Positions 37,291 through 48,460 of a stretch of DNA of 64,000 bases are shown here, piece by piece. The stretch comes from Polyodon spathula. Its lineage: Eukaryota; Chordata; Actinopteri; Acipenseriformes; Polyodontidae. The stretch is taken from NCBI RefSeq assembly GCF_017654505.1, contig NC_054537.1, forward strand, positions 65,730,645 through 65,794,644, read 5' to 3'. The notes under the pieces are model-generated. The model did not search any database and was not told the origin of the DNA. It saw nothing but the letters and a program-made list of their open reading frames with translations. The position numbers and the translations under genes are program-made. Positions within the stretch are counted from its first letter, which is position 1. Each line of letters opens with the position of its first letter.

Positions 37291-38167
37291 CTATTACAGT
37301 AGTCCTCAAAGTCGAGCCCACGGGCAAATTTGTGCCCGCGAAGACAGGCCATCGTGCCCGCGGCAGCTGTTATGGGTCGTGAACACATTTCTGGTGGGTC
37401 GTAGCGTGGGAAAATAAAGAAAGCTTTAAACACATTTTCCAGCAAAAGCGCCACAGCAGTCTGTTGACAGCGCTGCTCGCTCATGCTGTGCTTGTATGGC
37501 TTTTGCGATACGATCAACCAATTGAATAGCTGCACTGTCTCTGCGGTTGCCCTATCATAAGTTAGCTAGGTGGGACATAAACTGTGACTGTTTCAAGTGC
37601 AGGTACTAACTGTAAGTTTAACCAATAGGAGAGTCAAATATCTGCCAAGTTTTACGCAATCATAAGCAAGCAGAGGCCGTTCACGGCATTTGCATGAAAA
37701 TTGAAGGCAAGTGAGTAGCCAAATGGAAAGTGAAATATCTGACAGCCTTCCAATCATTCGTGAGCAGAGGCGGGGTGTTAATATGCCGGGTAAGCACTAA
37801 ATTTCGCCGACTGTTATTGAGAAAAATAATACATTTCAGTATTTAGAATTTAATTTTCTATCTCCTATATTTTTTTTTTATTTCACCAGACAATGGAAAC
37901 ACCGTAGTCGATTTAGTTACAAATGCACTTCCTCTGAATAATTGTACTGGAGATTAGCGATCTTTAAAACAGAGTAGTGTTGACAAATTTGTCAAATTGA
38001 AACAAAGTGAGATGCTATCTACACTTTATTTTATTTTATTCACAGTTATCTGGGTAAACATACTATTTAAAAAATATTTGCATTGCGTATTTTATGTGAA
38101 TTATTTAAAGAATACGCGCAGCCCGCACAATTACTACCTGAGACTTGGCTGCCTTAGAGTGCCACTG

Positions 38168-38202
<35 letters not shown>

Positions 38203-38317
38203 CGAGAAGGCAGTGTGTAAGATAAGATTGTATGCAATAGTCAGCATGCTCGCAAACAGCAAAGTAAGATCAATTTATGCCAGTGCCAAAATTACTTTGA
38301 GGACCGCTGCTCTAGTT
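37289..38317. mobile_element. Non-autonomous hAT inserted in DIRS 1
   Basis: A 1,013-bp element from CAGTAGTCCTCAAAGT (37297) to ACTTTGAGGACCGCTG (ending 38309). The ends form a 16-bp inverted repeat with two mismatches and resemble Charlie-type hAT termini. The 8-bp flanks CTCTATTA (37289-37296) and CTCTAGTT (38310-38317) match at 6 of 8. No transposase is encoded; a (TA)n tract lies at 38171-38200. It interrupts the recombinase region of the DIRS element, so it is younger than the DIRS insertion. Confidence 0.8.
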
Positions 38318-38354
38318 CCGCTTGAATCAATTGATTTGATTCAATTGAATTGAT

Positions 38355-38923
38355 TCAGGTGGAAAGCCATACCAACCTTATGGAGGAAAACGGGGTTTGT
38401 GTGTAACGACACCCTGTTTCCATCATCCCCATCGCCCGTGGAGTCAATGATATAGCTGCTAAGTACACTTTCAGTGTAGAGGGGGAGCTTCCCGCCTCAG
38501 CAGATCTTGCAGAAACTGTAAAATAGTTGCTATGTGGCAACAGATGGAATCGTGAACTCTGGTCATACACCACTTTTGAAAATACCTCCACTTGTAGACA
38601 TAAAGTGCCCTTGTGGCGGAGGCCGTAGCATTCTGCAGTATACTTACAACCGCGCCTGAGAGCCCTAAGACGGACAGATGGTCCTGTTCAGGGGCCAGAC
38701 CCACAGTTGGAGTCTGCCTGATTATGGGTGCCAGAGGGTGCCGCTCATCTGGCTGAGGAGATCCATGCACAGCAGGATCTCCCATGGTTGGCCTTGCAGT
38801 AGCTGGCAAAGACTCGCAAACCAGATTCCCCTGGGCCTTCTGGGGGACACCAAGAGAACTGTCAACTCTTCTCTCCGAACTTTCTCTAGAAGGCCGGGAG
38901 CAACGGTATTGGCAGGAATGCAT
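38355..38923 (-). pseudogene. DIRS 1 tyrosine recombinase, N-terminal part
   Basis: An open minus-strand stretch (38471-38923) contains LSVLGLSGAVVSILQNATA, then ATRALYVYKWRYFQKWC and CHIATILQFLQDLL. This is the core-binding region of DIRS recombinases, which wraps the DNA before the catalytic domain. After a frame change the pattern SPSTLKVYLAAISLTP continues (38355-38500). The split with the C-terminal part at 36880-37290 is explained by the nested hAT. The recombinase would have integrated the circular DNA copy; it is inactive here. Confidence 0.8.
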
Positions 38924-39860
38924 TCTGGGCCACTTGTGTGCTAGGGTATTGACACCTAGTGTACTGCCGCAGCGGTGGAGGGAAAACCATAGGTGGCAGT
39001 GAGTCTCTGTCGTGGCAAAGAGATCGACTCAGACCCCCCAGAACCATTAACAAATGCCCTCTTCCACTTGAGGGTGGTGTCGCCATTCTGACGGGTGAGC
39101 ACTCTCTCTGGAGAGGAGGTCCGCTGCCCAATTCACCACTCCTGGGAAAGACAACAAGTGCCTCTTTGTCCAGGTCAACAGTCAAAAGGCTATGCGGTGC
39201 AACCCTGGGGACCGAAGTCCCAGGTGGTCGACATAAGCTACTAATAACATGATGTCCGTGCCGGAGAGCAAGGTGAAGAGCTTGCAGTTCCAGCACATTT
39301 ATGTGCAGGGAAATCCATCGACCTGACCAGGATCCGCGGACTTCTCTGCCAACCCAGACAGTACCCCAAACCAAGTTGGATGTGTCTGTCATCACCACCA
39401 GATGGCTGTGGATTGTTCCCATCCTTATGCCTTCACATAGGTGAGAGGCTTGCCTCCACCAGCGTAGGGCTTCCCAGGATACATGAGACATGGTCAGCCG
39501 ATGGTGTCTGTCGCATTTGGGGTGTAGCCTGAAGACATTAAGCCATGCTTGGCTCAGGTGCATGTGGAGTAACCCCAGTTGGATGGCTGATGAAGCTGTG
39601 GCCATCAGACCCAATAGTTTCTGACACAGCACCAGTTGTCCTTTGAACCCCTGTTGAAACAGGGCTCACATCATAAGGAAATCCAGCCGGAGACCCAAGT
39701 AAACCGTACTTTGCACCGGTATTAATTGGCTTTTGGTCTTGTTGAGGGTGCGCTCCAGTCTCGCCAGATGCTCTGTCACAATCGCTGTGTGAGAACACCT
39801 CATCTCCTAGGGCAGAGGAGGCGTGCTGCATCCCCAAACACTTGACACACGGGGGCACCG
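38886..39860 (-). pseudogene. DIRS 1 reverse transcriptase end and RNase H
   Basis: On the minus strand, a broken RT C-terminal part (LNKTKSQLIPVQ-like, then VYLGLRLDF near 39690-39760) leads into an open stretch at 38886-39632. It starts MLCQKLLGLMATASSAIQLG and includes HPKCDRHHRLTMSHVSWEAL and ALRWWRQASHL. The RNase H core is VVMTDTSNLVWGTVW (first Asp) and SGRWISLHINVLELQALHLA (Glu in the ELQ motif). After a frame change, RNase H sequence is lost. RNase H removes RNA from the RNA-DNA hybrid during copying. Confidence 0.82.
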
Positions 39861-40251
39861 AGGGTACTGATGCAGGGAGCGTTCAAGCGCCGAGTGCATT
39901 GGTGCACCAAGGCATCGAGGCGCTGGGACCACAAAACGCAAAAAGCAGAGGAAAAGTACAGACAACAGATGCTGTAAGTTAGGAAGCAGACTACAGTCGG
40001 CGAGCGATATAGGCTGTTGAAAGTAAGAAAGAGATTTTATTTTTTTTATTTTTTTTACGGAGCGCAGTGCAGCGTTTTATAGCTCAGTCCTCAGAAGCTG
40101 AGTTTCTGATTGCGGCGAAGTGGCAAGCTGACATCCAGCAATAAATTGCATTGGAATTAGCAAAAAAATAAAAGTGAAAGCTCTTTAACAAAGAAACATT
40201 CACACAACTGGAGAGGTTAGTTATACCTACCTTACCTACCTGATTGTGAGA

Positions 40252-40431
40252 AGCAAAAGAGAACGTGATCTTCGCGGAGTGACTACTTAATCCCTCGGTA
40301 GGCGGGACCAAGAACGTCACTGCCCAGAGGGGCCTATTGGCAGCTCTGATATAAAATGCTCAGTAAATACCTGACCTGTGGCAGGCATATCCCAAAGGTT
40401 TTGCTATTGGTCGCCTTCAAATTGAAAGGGA
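40252..40431 (-). repeat. DIRS 1 right inverted terminal repeat
   Basis: Reverse complement of the left repeat at 36489-36665, with scattered differences that indicate an old insertion. Confidence 0.9.
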
Positions 40432-41321
40432 AAGGAACACGAATGAAATTTCCCCCAATACACTTTTCAAAAAATCCAGTCTGATTTGAAAAAATTTAAT
40501 TTAAAAGAGTTTTGTTTGGGGACATTTTACCAAAGTAGACACTATAACAGTAAAATTCACATTTTACAATAAAAGACTGCGCTACACGAACAGCATAGGG
40601 ACAGTAATACCCACCTTCAATGTCATACCCTCATGTATCCACCTACCTGCAGAGAGCTGTCCAGCCGCAAGCCTCAGGCTCTGTTGAGTACGAGACTGAG
40701 AGTATGCTTTGCACAAGCAGCAGAAGTAAATGTGAATAACTGGTTGAATGGTTGAAATGATCAGTAAAAATACATTGGCTATCTATCAGCAGGATAAATA
40801 CAAAAAAAAAAAAAAGAAAAACGTGTTCTGTAGTTTTATCATAGCTTTTAATTAATGACATTCAATAATGTAACTTTTTCTCTGTACTACATTATTTAAA
40901 AGGCTTTGTGTAGCGGAACGTATACCAGGGCCAGGAGGTATGTGTCGTATTTAATAGGATGTGTTACTTAATGTAAACATGGGTCTATATAACGAAGACG
41001 TCATTTATTGATTCATTATCTATGTATTATTATTTTGCCATTAATTGTTGTTTGGAAATGATGCATAATGTTGCGCTTTTAAGCATACTGTACTTGTATT
41101 ACACTTCCTGTTAATAAAAAGAGCTACCGGTACTTACTGAAGCATTGCCAAATAGTACGTTTATTTATTTATTTTTAAACGTATTACTTCAATTTTGGTA
41201 TTATGTAAGCTTTATTTTTAGCCAGTGGAACGTTGATGTAACGTATAATAGTGTAATCGGTTAGTAAATTACATGTATTCGATTATTAAAATATATGGAA
41301 ATGCCCATCCCTATTATCGAC

Positions 41322-42714
41322 ATTGTAGCCAAGCGCAGCAGCCATGGGGTCAAGTAACAAAAACACCATTACACTCAATTCACAGAACTGTTGTCAGGCA
41401 GTATAGTCCAAGTGGGTGCATAGCAACACTAGATATTTTTGAATGAGACTGTAAAGCTCATTGAAGAATAAGACTACGCTCTTTTTTTTCCTATGAGGAG
41501 GGATTTAGAGTCAGAGATCCAGATAATGAAAGCGAGTCGTTTGTGTACAATAGGGTAATGTTTATGTAATTGTATTACACCATTATAGGGAAAACAATGA
41601 AAAAGGGGAAAGTGTTTTCATAATAATCATATCCTTTTCACATCTCTCAAGCTGAAATCGTGAACAATTGCACTAATGCATTATTATAATTGGAACACAA
41701 AAAACAGCAGCACGTATATTGATGCTGACGGTTATACTGTGATTGAGGTGTAGTGTGTGCCGCTAAGTATTTTTAGCTGTGTTAATTCAGAGGGTAGCTG
41801 TAGAGGCTGCTGCTAATTTGTGCATGTTAGTAACCCTGTCACATGTGTTTTCCTCTTGCCATCAATTACTGGATTTCTAGGAAGTGACAGTAACTGTGGG
41901 GATAACAGTCTTACTGGGTATCCATTGATTTGCTGTGGCTCTCTCGTTGCAGGTATAACTAATACATCCTTTTAAACTGTTTAAGACGTTCCCTGAATGG
42001 CCTTATAGGCTCCTCCTTTTTAAAATGTTTACATTTGCTGCAGTGTTTTTTTCTGCTATCACTTTTATCCGCAATGCCTTTGATTTGTATTGTTAGTTTT
42101 TCACTTGCCAGTCTTTTACACACAAGGTTTCTGTAAATCCTTTTGAGTTTTCTGTAAACATACTCTGTTACAGTTCAGAGTATTTTTGTTTAACAGGATT
42201 AAATATTGTGAAGCTGTGCCATATTAGCGCATTATTATATTAAAAAAAATGCCTGAGGGACCTGCAGGGAAGCTGAGAAACCCTCTCTCATATTTATCTC
42301 AATATTTCAGTTTAAATTACTTTTTTTTTTATTATAAACTAAACGTTTGGCTTTAATGCCGTAATAATAATAATGGTATTTGTTCTCTTTAACAGTTAGA
42401 ATTTTGTTAATGTGATTTGATGAAAATTATACTGATAAGCAAAAGTAACACACCAGTTACCTGTACAATTCAGGCATTTGTTTTGTTTTGAGTGAACTTT
42501 TCTTTAAATGTATTGATCATAATTTGATTTCCTGGAATACTTTCATTTTGTCAGTAGGTTGCACATGTCTGATTTAAAGGGTCATTTGGTACCACAAATA
42601 GGTTTATTTCATTGGATTGATCGTTCTGTGAGAAAGTACTGTCCATTTTATGTCTGGCGCAAAAGGAAAATATCCAAGTAAAGAATTTTGTTTGATTGGA
42701 TGCGGATATGCTCT
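41322..42714. other. No gene recognised
   Basis: AT-rich sequence with a T-run near 42322-42331. No conserved motifs noticed. Confidence 0.5.
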
Positions 42715-42960
42715 GGGCCCGATCTTCGATCTTCACGTAATCCCCTCGCAAAATTTGTGCCTCACAAAAAAATAGTGCTTTTGCACAAAATGAGAGATAT
42801 TCCAAAACGGCACAAAGCAGTTGCGAGACATTGGAATATAGCAGTTTTTTGAGCAATTTGCAAATCTGTTTGTGCCTTGCAAAATCGTCTGCGGATTCAC
42901 TACCAAACTAGCAACTGCACACAACAGCTAAGCGAGAATGCAGAATGATGGACAGTCACC
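42715..42960. mobile_element. Possible Harbinger-like terminal fragment
   Basis: Begins GGGCCCGATCTTCG and continues with repeated CGCAAAAT / TTGTGCCTC-type motifs. The right end of the Harbinger remnant, read from 46463 on the minus strand, also starts GGGCCCGAT and continues with TTGCG-rich sequence. The opposite end was not found. Confidence 0.3.
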
Positions 42961-44641
42961 ATTAATAATGCGACAAGCTGCTATCATTGGTGTTGCCACA
43001 GTATGTACTGATATGACAGCAGACGAGACCACACAATATATCGTGCACACATACATACGGACCATTCAAATACACAGTTGGTTCCATAGCTAGTCGCCGA
43101 GTTTTCAAATTAATGTACTGATAACACCACTGTTTTAATGAATGTGGACAGTATTGTATCACAAGGAAATACTATATAGGTTTCTTTAAAGACCAGCTTA
43201 TCAAAAACATACAGCTATGTCGGAAGTAAAGTAAAAAAAAAGGCTTTGGATACTGTCTTTTTTTCTGAATGATTTTTTTTTTTATATAAGTCGTGCCGTG
43301 ACAAAGTCTAGGTAGCACACTCTCTGATTTGTAAATGTAACAAGGTCATTCACCTGCAAAGTAAACATCAATCAAGCATTTTTATATACACAATACACAG
43401 AAATGCATTATGTTATTCATTCTACTCACCCGTTTGAACATCATGATTAAGCCCAGTTTGTAAGGTTTTGATTGTCGCCGGAATGGATTTTTTTCGTTAT
43501 GCCATTTTTTTTTTTTTTTTTTTTAAGAATAATAATTAATTCTAAATACGCTCCTAAAATGTTAATTGTAGCCTACTATGATTTCTCAATAAATGAACAG
43601 TCTCTACAATTAGCAACATCGACATTCAGCAGACTGGACAGCTGCATAAAAACAGATAGAAATTACAGTTAACAGAACTGTTTGTCCCGCCTCATCTAAC
43701 TTATGATTGGACCGCTGCAGAGAAAATACAGGTCTTTGATTGATTGATCGTATCACCAGTCTGATTTTAGGAAAACGTTAACTGCAGCTGCCCACCCCTC
43801 ACCCGTAATGCACAGCAACCTACGGAATAACCAAATAAAGCAATGGACCACAAGATGGGTGTATGACGTATTTATACAATTAATTTACAGATGTGTGGCA
43901 ACACTCAGAAAAGATAACAGGAAGGAACCCGTCCCCTCTTCATCCTTCTCTCAGTCTTCATTTCCATACTTTGTTGGTACGCATTGGATGCCGATATGCC
44001 TGTGGAGCCGTGAAGAACACGTATAACTGTATATGTAAACACACTACCGCTGTCCATCATATCAATACAGTGGTAAAACACATAACTGATCCGCCCATCC
44101 GGTGCATGCGTGCGGGGAGGGGGTGGGGGTTCAGGATCTGTACTATTGTACTTTGTACTATTGTACCCAACTCCAGAGTGGACTGTAACTGACTATTTGA
44201 GCCAGCTGTGCACAGTTATTGGAACTAGCGGTGCACAGTTATTGGAACTAGCGCATCGCAATTATCATGCAGATATTGGTATATTAAGAAGAATTAGGGC
44301 TTTTGCCCAATTCAAATTTGATTGCGCTATGTGCATATTGAATGTCCACCAAGAATACATGTTTCTATTTACCGATGCATTACCACATGCTAATAGGACC
44401 GTATCAAAGGAACAGAAGGAAGGCAGTGTGCTGGACAGAGGTGAGTGCGTGTTTCTACACTTGTCTGTTGGGCATGGGAATACGCTATAAACGTCACTAT
44501 GATATGAACATGTTATATATGTTATGGAAACAAAAAAAAGAGGCTTATTGCTTGTATGTTTTTATCCGCAAATTGACTATGGTGACGCAGTATATAGGTT
44601 TGCATCACCATCAACTTTAGGTAAACTGGACTTGTGCAGCA
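42961..44641. other. No gene; 23-bp tandem duplication inside
   Basis: No domain recognised despite several frames of 60-126 codons. A perfect 23-bp direct duplication (unit starting GTGCACAGTTATTGG) occupies 44208-44230 and 44231-44253. A T-run lies at about 43507-43524. Confidence 0.5.
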
Positions 44642-45040
44642 TTGAGGTACAATACAAATACAAGATTTAATACTCATTGTATATTATATGATTTGGTAAG
44701 CTGGACTTCTTTGACTTTACACAGGTTGAAGCACTGGTATATTCTGATATATAAGGATATTCAATGTAAATTATATGAATATACTTATTTAAGTGAATAC
44801 CTTATAGCTTCCCATAGTAACCATAGCCTCAGCTATCATTCTTTTTTGCATTTTAAAATCCCAAATGTGCGTACTGAAGTTGGTAAAGGATCCTTTGCTT
44901 ATTATGCCGCATGGTCCTGGAATGAGTTCCAGTCCAGACTAAAGCTGCAGACGCAAATATCTTTATTGCAATTTAAGAGTAAACTGCATGATTTTGTGAC
45001 TGAGGGTTGTAATTGTTTTAAATAGTTGACTACTTTTGTG
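44642..45040 (+). mobile_element. LINE fragment, RT C-terminal end
   Basis: The end of an open stretch closing at 45025 reads FKIPNVRTEVGKGSFAYYA, AWSWNEFQSRLKLQTQIS and FKSKLHDFVTEGCNCF. This is the W-N-L/F-Q pattern and cysteine-rich tail of the C-terminal region of fish LINE polymerases, where SxNTRSR-like and VPRVRTELG-like sequences precede it. It is followed by untranslated sequence and a (TA)n tract. The clade is uncertain (Jockey superfamily or L1-like). Only the end of the element remains. Confidence 0.7.
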
Positions 45041-45165
45041 TATTTTGATTATTGTTTAAAATGTGATTTGCCTGTGTCTTAATTGTATTTTGTTGTGTAG
45101 TTGTTCTTGTTGTCCAATTGACTTGCTGCTAACTGCTCGGCTAAGTCTCACTTGTAAAAGATAGG

Positions 45166-45167
<2 letters not shown>

Positions 45168-45231
<64 letters not shown>
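45168..45231. repeat. (TA)n microsatellite
   Basis: About 32 TA units. Confidence 0.97.
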
Positions 45232-45234
<3 letters not shown>

Positions 45235-45578
45235 GGTATTGACTGTTGATCTACTAAAAAACTTTTTTTTTTAAATAGGAAGATATTGCATAGGCAGCAA
45301 CCAGTTTGGGGTCATACAAGTACTAATATATTTGTGCACAGTTTTTGCAAAGACTTTGTTGGGCACACAAGCCATCGTCTTATATATTATAGATTATAAA
45401 ACAACGACTCCTGTGTCTAGAAAAAAAGCCTGTTTTTTTCAATAAGCTGTCTAGAAGGGCTAGTATTCCGATAGTATCCTAATACTAAGTGGGTATTCAG
45501 TATCACGTTTTCGGAATACCGGTATCCAGAATACAGACGGATTCATTCGGAATACCCTGTTTACATGGCATGAAATAG

Positions 45579-46463
45579 CTATTTAAATTTTCCACTATTC
45601 CGAATACAACTGGAATCCTGATAGAGTAGGACAACTGGAACAGGTACCCGGATAGCAACATGGGTGTAGTCAATTGCACCTACCACGCAAGGCAGGTGCG
45701 CAACCTCATAAAAACCCTGCATTATCTCCTCACTGTTTGCTCTGGTACTGGGGAATTTAATATGTTCCACGGCACAGCAACGCGGTTATGAACCGATCGA
45801 GGTGGCAGGACACGGCTGACTGGGTGATTCCCACTGTATCACCTGCTACCTCCTGGAAGGTCCCGGTAGCCAGGATACATATGCAGACAGACACTACAAA
45901 TAGCTCAGACAAGGCATGACTGCGCAGGTTTGTTCTGGCCAGGTCATCATGCAGCATGTGGCATAGATGAGTCGAGACGATACCTGGACACAATTTGCTC
46001 TGCTGAGCTCCTCATATGTGTGCCGAGGCCGGTATACCCTTTCAGCATATCTTCGCCTATGTCGGAATTGCTGTTGCTGGGTGTGCCTTGCATCATTCAC
46101 ATCCACATGTCGACGGACACGCTGCATGCTACCCACGTTTCCCATCGTTGCCTGTTTGTAGTCAGTGCTGGAATGGTAGTGTGGGCGGAGTTAACGCAGT
46201 CCTTTTACAATCCTTATTCTGCATGTCACAAACCTGGTTTTGTGCTTGGCGCATACCTTCGAATATACCAGGATCACGCATGTTGTCGGCCACTCCCCTC
46301 ATATTGCGCGATGCATACATTTTATTTCTGCACAGCGCAGAATGGATTGTGATGCGCAAAAGGACGTTTCGAATATGGCAACCTGGCACAACTTTGGCAC
46401 AACTGCCATTTGCGACGCACATACCCCTCTGCGCGGTTCGCAAACCTTTCAAATATCGGGCCC
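45579..46463 (-). mobile_element. PIF/Harbinger-like transposon remnant
   Basis: Minus-strand frames contain the N-terminal and central parts of a HARBI1-like transposase. RYAERVYRPRHTYEEL (about 46010-46060) comes first. MLHDDLARTNLRSHALSEL and then GTFQEVAGDTVGITQSAVS with HLDRFITAL follow (45780-45960), and EHIKFPSTRANSEEIMQGFY with VVGAIDYTHVAIRVP comes last (45640-45765). The last motif carries the first catalytic Asp; the usual GAIDGTH reads GAIDYTH. The remaining catalytic residues are absent because the frame runs into terminal-type sequence near 45640. The right end at 46458-46463 is GGGCCC, a common Harbinger terminus. It is therefore an internally deleted, frameshifted copy. The left end was not located. 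Confidence 0.85.
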
Positions 46464-46504
46464 TCTGTCTTTTAACTGCTTTCACTACGCAGTTGTAAAG
46501 GTCC

Positions 46505-46507
<3 letters not shown>

Positions 46508-46571
<64 letters not shown>
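46508..46571. repeat. (TA)n microsatellite
   Basis: Abuts the Tc1 family D end at 46575. Confidence 0.97.
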
Positions 46572-46574
<3 letters not shown>

Positions 46575-46655
46575 CAGTGCCTTGCAAAAGTATTCAGACC
46601 CCTGACCAATTCTCTCATTTTACTGAATTACAAATGGTACATTGAAATTTCGTTC
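46575..46655 (+). mobile_element. Tc1 family D, left terminal fragment
   Basis: Starts CAGTGCCTTGCAAAAGTATT and runs for 81 bp of the terminal repeat before switching to unrelated LINE sequence. Two other copies of the same end lie at 47183 and 50386, each directly after a (TA)n tract. Confidence 0.9.
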
Positions 46656-46659
46656 ACTG

Positions 46660-47018
46660 GCTATCTCCTATAATATTGCTACTGTCTTCAAGCTTACCTC
46701 TTAATATTGCTTCCAATATTTTGCAAGTTTCCAGTCTTTAGGGGCCTCAGCTGTTTCTATAGAACTATTCATGATAGGAGCCTGTGGTCTACTTATTTCT
46801 AGCCTTGTATCCTTACTCACCCTTGGATAAATCTCATCTTGGCCCAGTGATTTGTTATTTTTTAGCTCTTGTAGCTTATTTAACACCTCTACTACACTGA
46901 TGTTGAAATTTTTAAGACCTGTCTGTGTGCAAACGGGCATCACTGGTGGTATATTTATATCCTTTCTTGTGAAAATAGGTGAAACCAAGGTAGAACACTG
47001 ATGTTTCCTGCATTTCAT
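46660..47018 (-). mobile_element. LINE fragment, N-terminal part of RT
   Basis: Minus strand, open at 46701-47018. It contains VEVLNKLQELKNNKSLGQDE, then IYPRVSKDTRLEISRP and SSIETAEAPKDWKLA, the typical start of a CR1/Jockey-type RT domain (pattern LxxLxxxKSxGPDxIxPxxLK). It is truncated on both sides, lying between a Tc1 end and a duplicated microsatellite module. It may be the same family as the plus-strand fragment at 47380-48460, which carries the later RT regions. Confidence 0.8.
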
Positions 47019-47020
47019 AT

Positions 47021-47095
47021 ATTACATGTTGACAGGCATTATCCTGTTGTCATGTAATAATATAAACCCAGAAAAAGCTTAACTACTGTATAGCG

Positions 47096-47185
<90 letters not shown>

Positions 47186-47371
47186 TGCCTTGCAAAAGTA
47201 TTCAGACCCCTGACCAATTCTCTCATATTACTGAATTACAAATGGTACATTGAAATTTCGTTCTGTTCGATATTTATTTTAAAACACTTAAATCTCAAAA
47301 TCAGTTATTGTAAGGTGACATTGGTTTTATGATGGGAAATATTTGTAACAAAAATAAAAAAACTGAAATAT
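47021..47371 (+). repeat. Duplicated module, copy 1: unique flank + (GT/TA)n + Tc1 end
   Basis: About 75 bp of unique-looking sequence (starting ATTACATGTTGACAGGC) is followed by (GT)n(TA)n at 47095-47182 and 189 bp of a Tc1 family D left end. The same arrangement recurs at 50222-50575, where the complete Tc1 derivative follows. Confidence 0.88.
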
Positions 47372-47379
47372 CTCTTTAG

Positions 47380-48460
47380 AAGAGAGAGATCATGCTTAAC
47401 TAATTTACTTGACTTTTTTGAGGATTTTACAGTTAATGTAGATGATGGCAATGCATATGATTATAATTTATCTTGATTTTCAAAATGCCTTTGACCAAGT
47501 CCCACATGAAAGACAAACACAAAATCAGCAGGAATACAGGAGAGGACATGCAATTGGATACAGAACTGGTTATAAAACAGAAGTAATTGTGAGAGGTGTG
47601 AAATTGGATTGGGGGGGGGGGGCTGTACATAATGGGGTACCATTATATAAATGATTCTCTCTCTGTAACTCAACAAACGTGTGGAAAATTTATTTTAATG
47701 TTAAGTAATGTAAAGTATTGCATATTGGGGATAATAATCAATGTTATAAGTATAAAATTAGCAGGGTGGAAATAGGGAGTGAGGATTTTGAAAAGAATCA
47801 GGTTATAGAGGAGTACTCATTAAAAGTGTCTCACTAGTGTGGTGAGGCAATTAAAAAGGCAAATAGACTGTTAGGCTATATTGTAAAAAGTGTGGAATAC
47901 AAGTCTATAAAGCTTATGGTTTGGCCTAGGTAGACCCTACCTAGAGCACTATGTGCAGTTCTGGTCACCTCATTACAAAAAGACATCATTACACTCAAGA
48001 AGGTACAGAGAATGGCAACTAGGCTAATCCCAGGACTGAATGGAATGAACTAGGAGAACAGGTTAAACCAATGAAATCTCTTCAGCCTATAAAAAAAGGA
48101 AGGAAAAAAGTAGACCAGAATTAAGTCTTTAAAATCATGAATGGTATAGATAAAGTTAACTGAAGATACTACTTCAAATTTAGCACTGAGTGAAGAACAG
48201 CAGGGCACAAATAGGCTGATTTAAAGTAAGTTTGTAACAGAAGGTAGGAAGCACTTTTTTACAGAGTTGTAAATGCATGGAATAGCCTACCAGGTGAAGT
48301 AGTAGGATCAAAAATACTTTTAAAAAGATTGTGCTTTAAAAGTAGCTGTCCTGTCCCTGTCCCCCAGTGGGGGAGAATGGTGTGCTTACAAGGGATGAGC
48401 CTTGATGGGCCGAAATTGACTTTTCTTGTTCACAAACTTTACGTATGTTCTTATCAGATG
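47380..48460 (+). mobile_element. CR1-like LINE fragment
   Basis: Plus-strand reading begins with IIYLDFQNAFDQVPHERQ (47460-47515), RT motif A with its catalytic Asp. After an internal deletion that removes the YADD region, it continues with EEYSLKVS, AIKKANRLLGYIVKSVEYKS (about 47850-47900), VLVTSLQKDIITLKKVQR and RLIPGLN. It ends with a 3' tail (GGGCCGAAATTGACTTTTCT region, near 48405). A G-run at about 47608-47620 and many stops are present. The LGYIVKSVE segment is nearly the same as at 5025-5620, so the family is shared. Confidence 0.85.

Larger units (their letters stand above)
36489..40431 (-). mobile_element. DIRS-like retrotransposon 1
   Basis: A retroelement with tyrosine recombinase, oriented on the minus strand. 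Order from high to low coordinate: right inverted terminal repeat, a short remnant upstream, the end of the RT (about 39540-39860), RNase H (about 38886-39540), the recombinase N-terminal part (38355-38923), the recombinase C-terminal part (about 36880-37290), a region near 36710-36830 that partly repeats terminal sequence and may be the internal complementary region, and the left inverted terminal repeat. DIRS elements integrate through a circular intermediate by the recombinase rather than an integrase, so the lack of a target duplication is expected. At 3.9 kb, including a 1-kb insertion, it is shorter than a full DIRS (roughly 6 kb): gag and most of the RT are missing. All frames are broken. 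Confidence 0.85.
36030..41321. mobile_element. Outer hAT element split by a DIRS insertion
   Basis: The left end ATGGGATGGGCA at 36038 and the right end at 41313 (complement TAGGGATGGGCA) form the terminal repeat. Flanking 8-bp sequences TTATAGAC (36030-36037) and TTATCGAC (41314-41321) match at 7 of 8 positions and fit the hAT target pattern nTnnnnAn. Removing the DIRS element inside (36489-40431) leaves a body of about 1.33 kb without a recognisable transposase, so it was probably non-autonomous. Subterminal ATTCGATTATT-like motifs occur on both sides. Confidence 0.75.

Noticed and set aside
38678..39252. Plus-strand frames opposite the DIRS 1 coding region
   Set aside because: The minus strand explains the sequence with RNase H and recombinase motifs; the plus frames are mirror effects.
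45930..46498. Plus-strand frames of 140-160 codons
   Set aside because: They lie opposite the minus-strand Harbinger transposase remnant and show no domain of their own.
46162..46506. Minus-strand 114-codon frame at the Harbinger right end
   Set aside because: It falls in terminal sequence of the element, overlaps the GGGCCC end and shows no Myb/SANT pattern, so it is unlikely to be the accessory gene.
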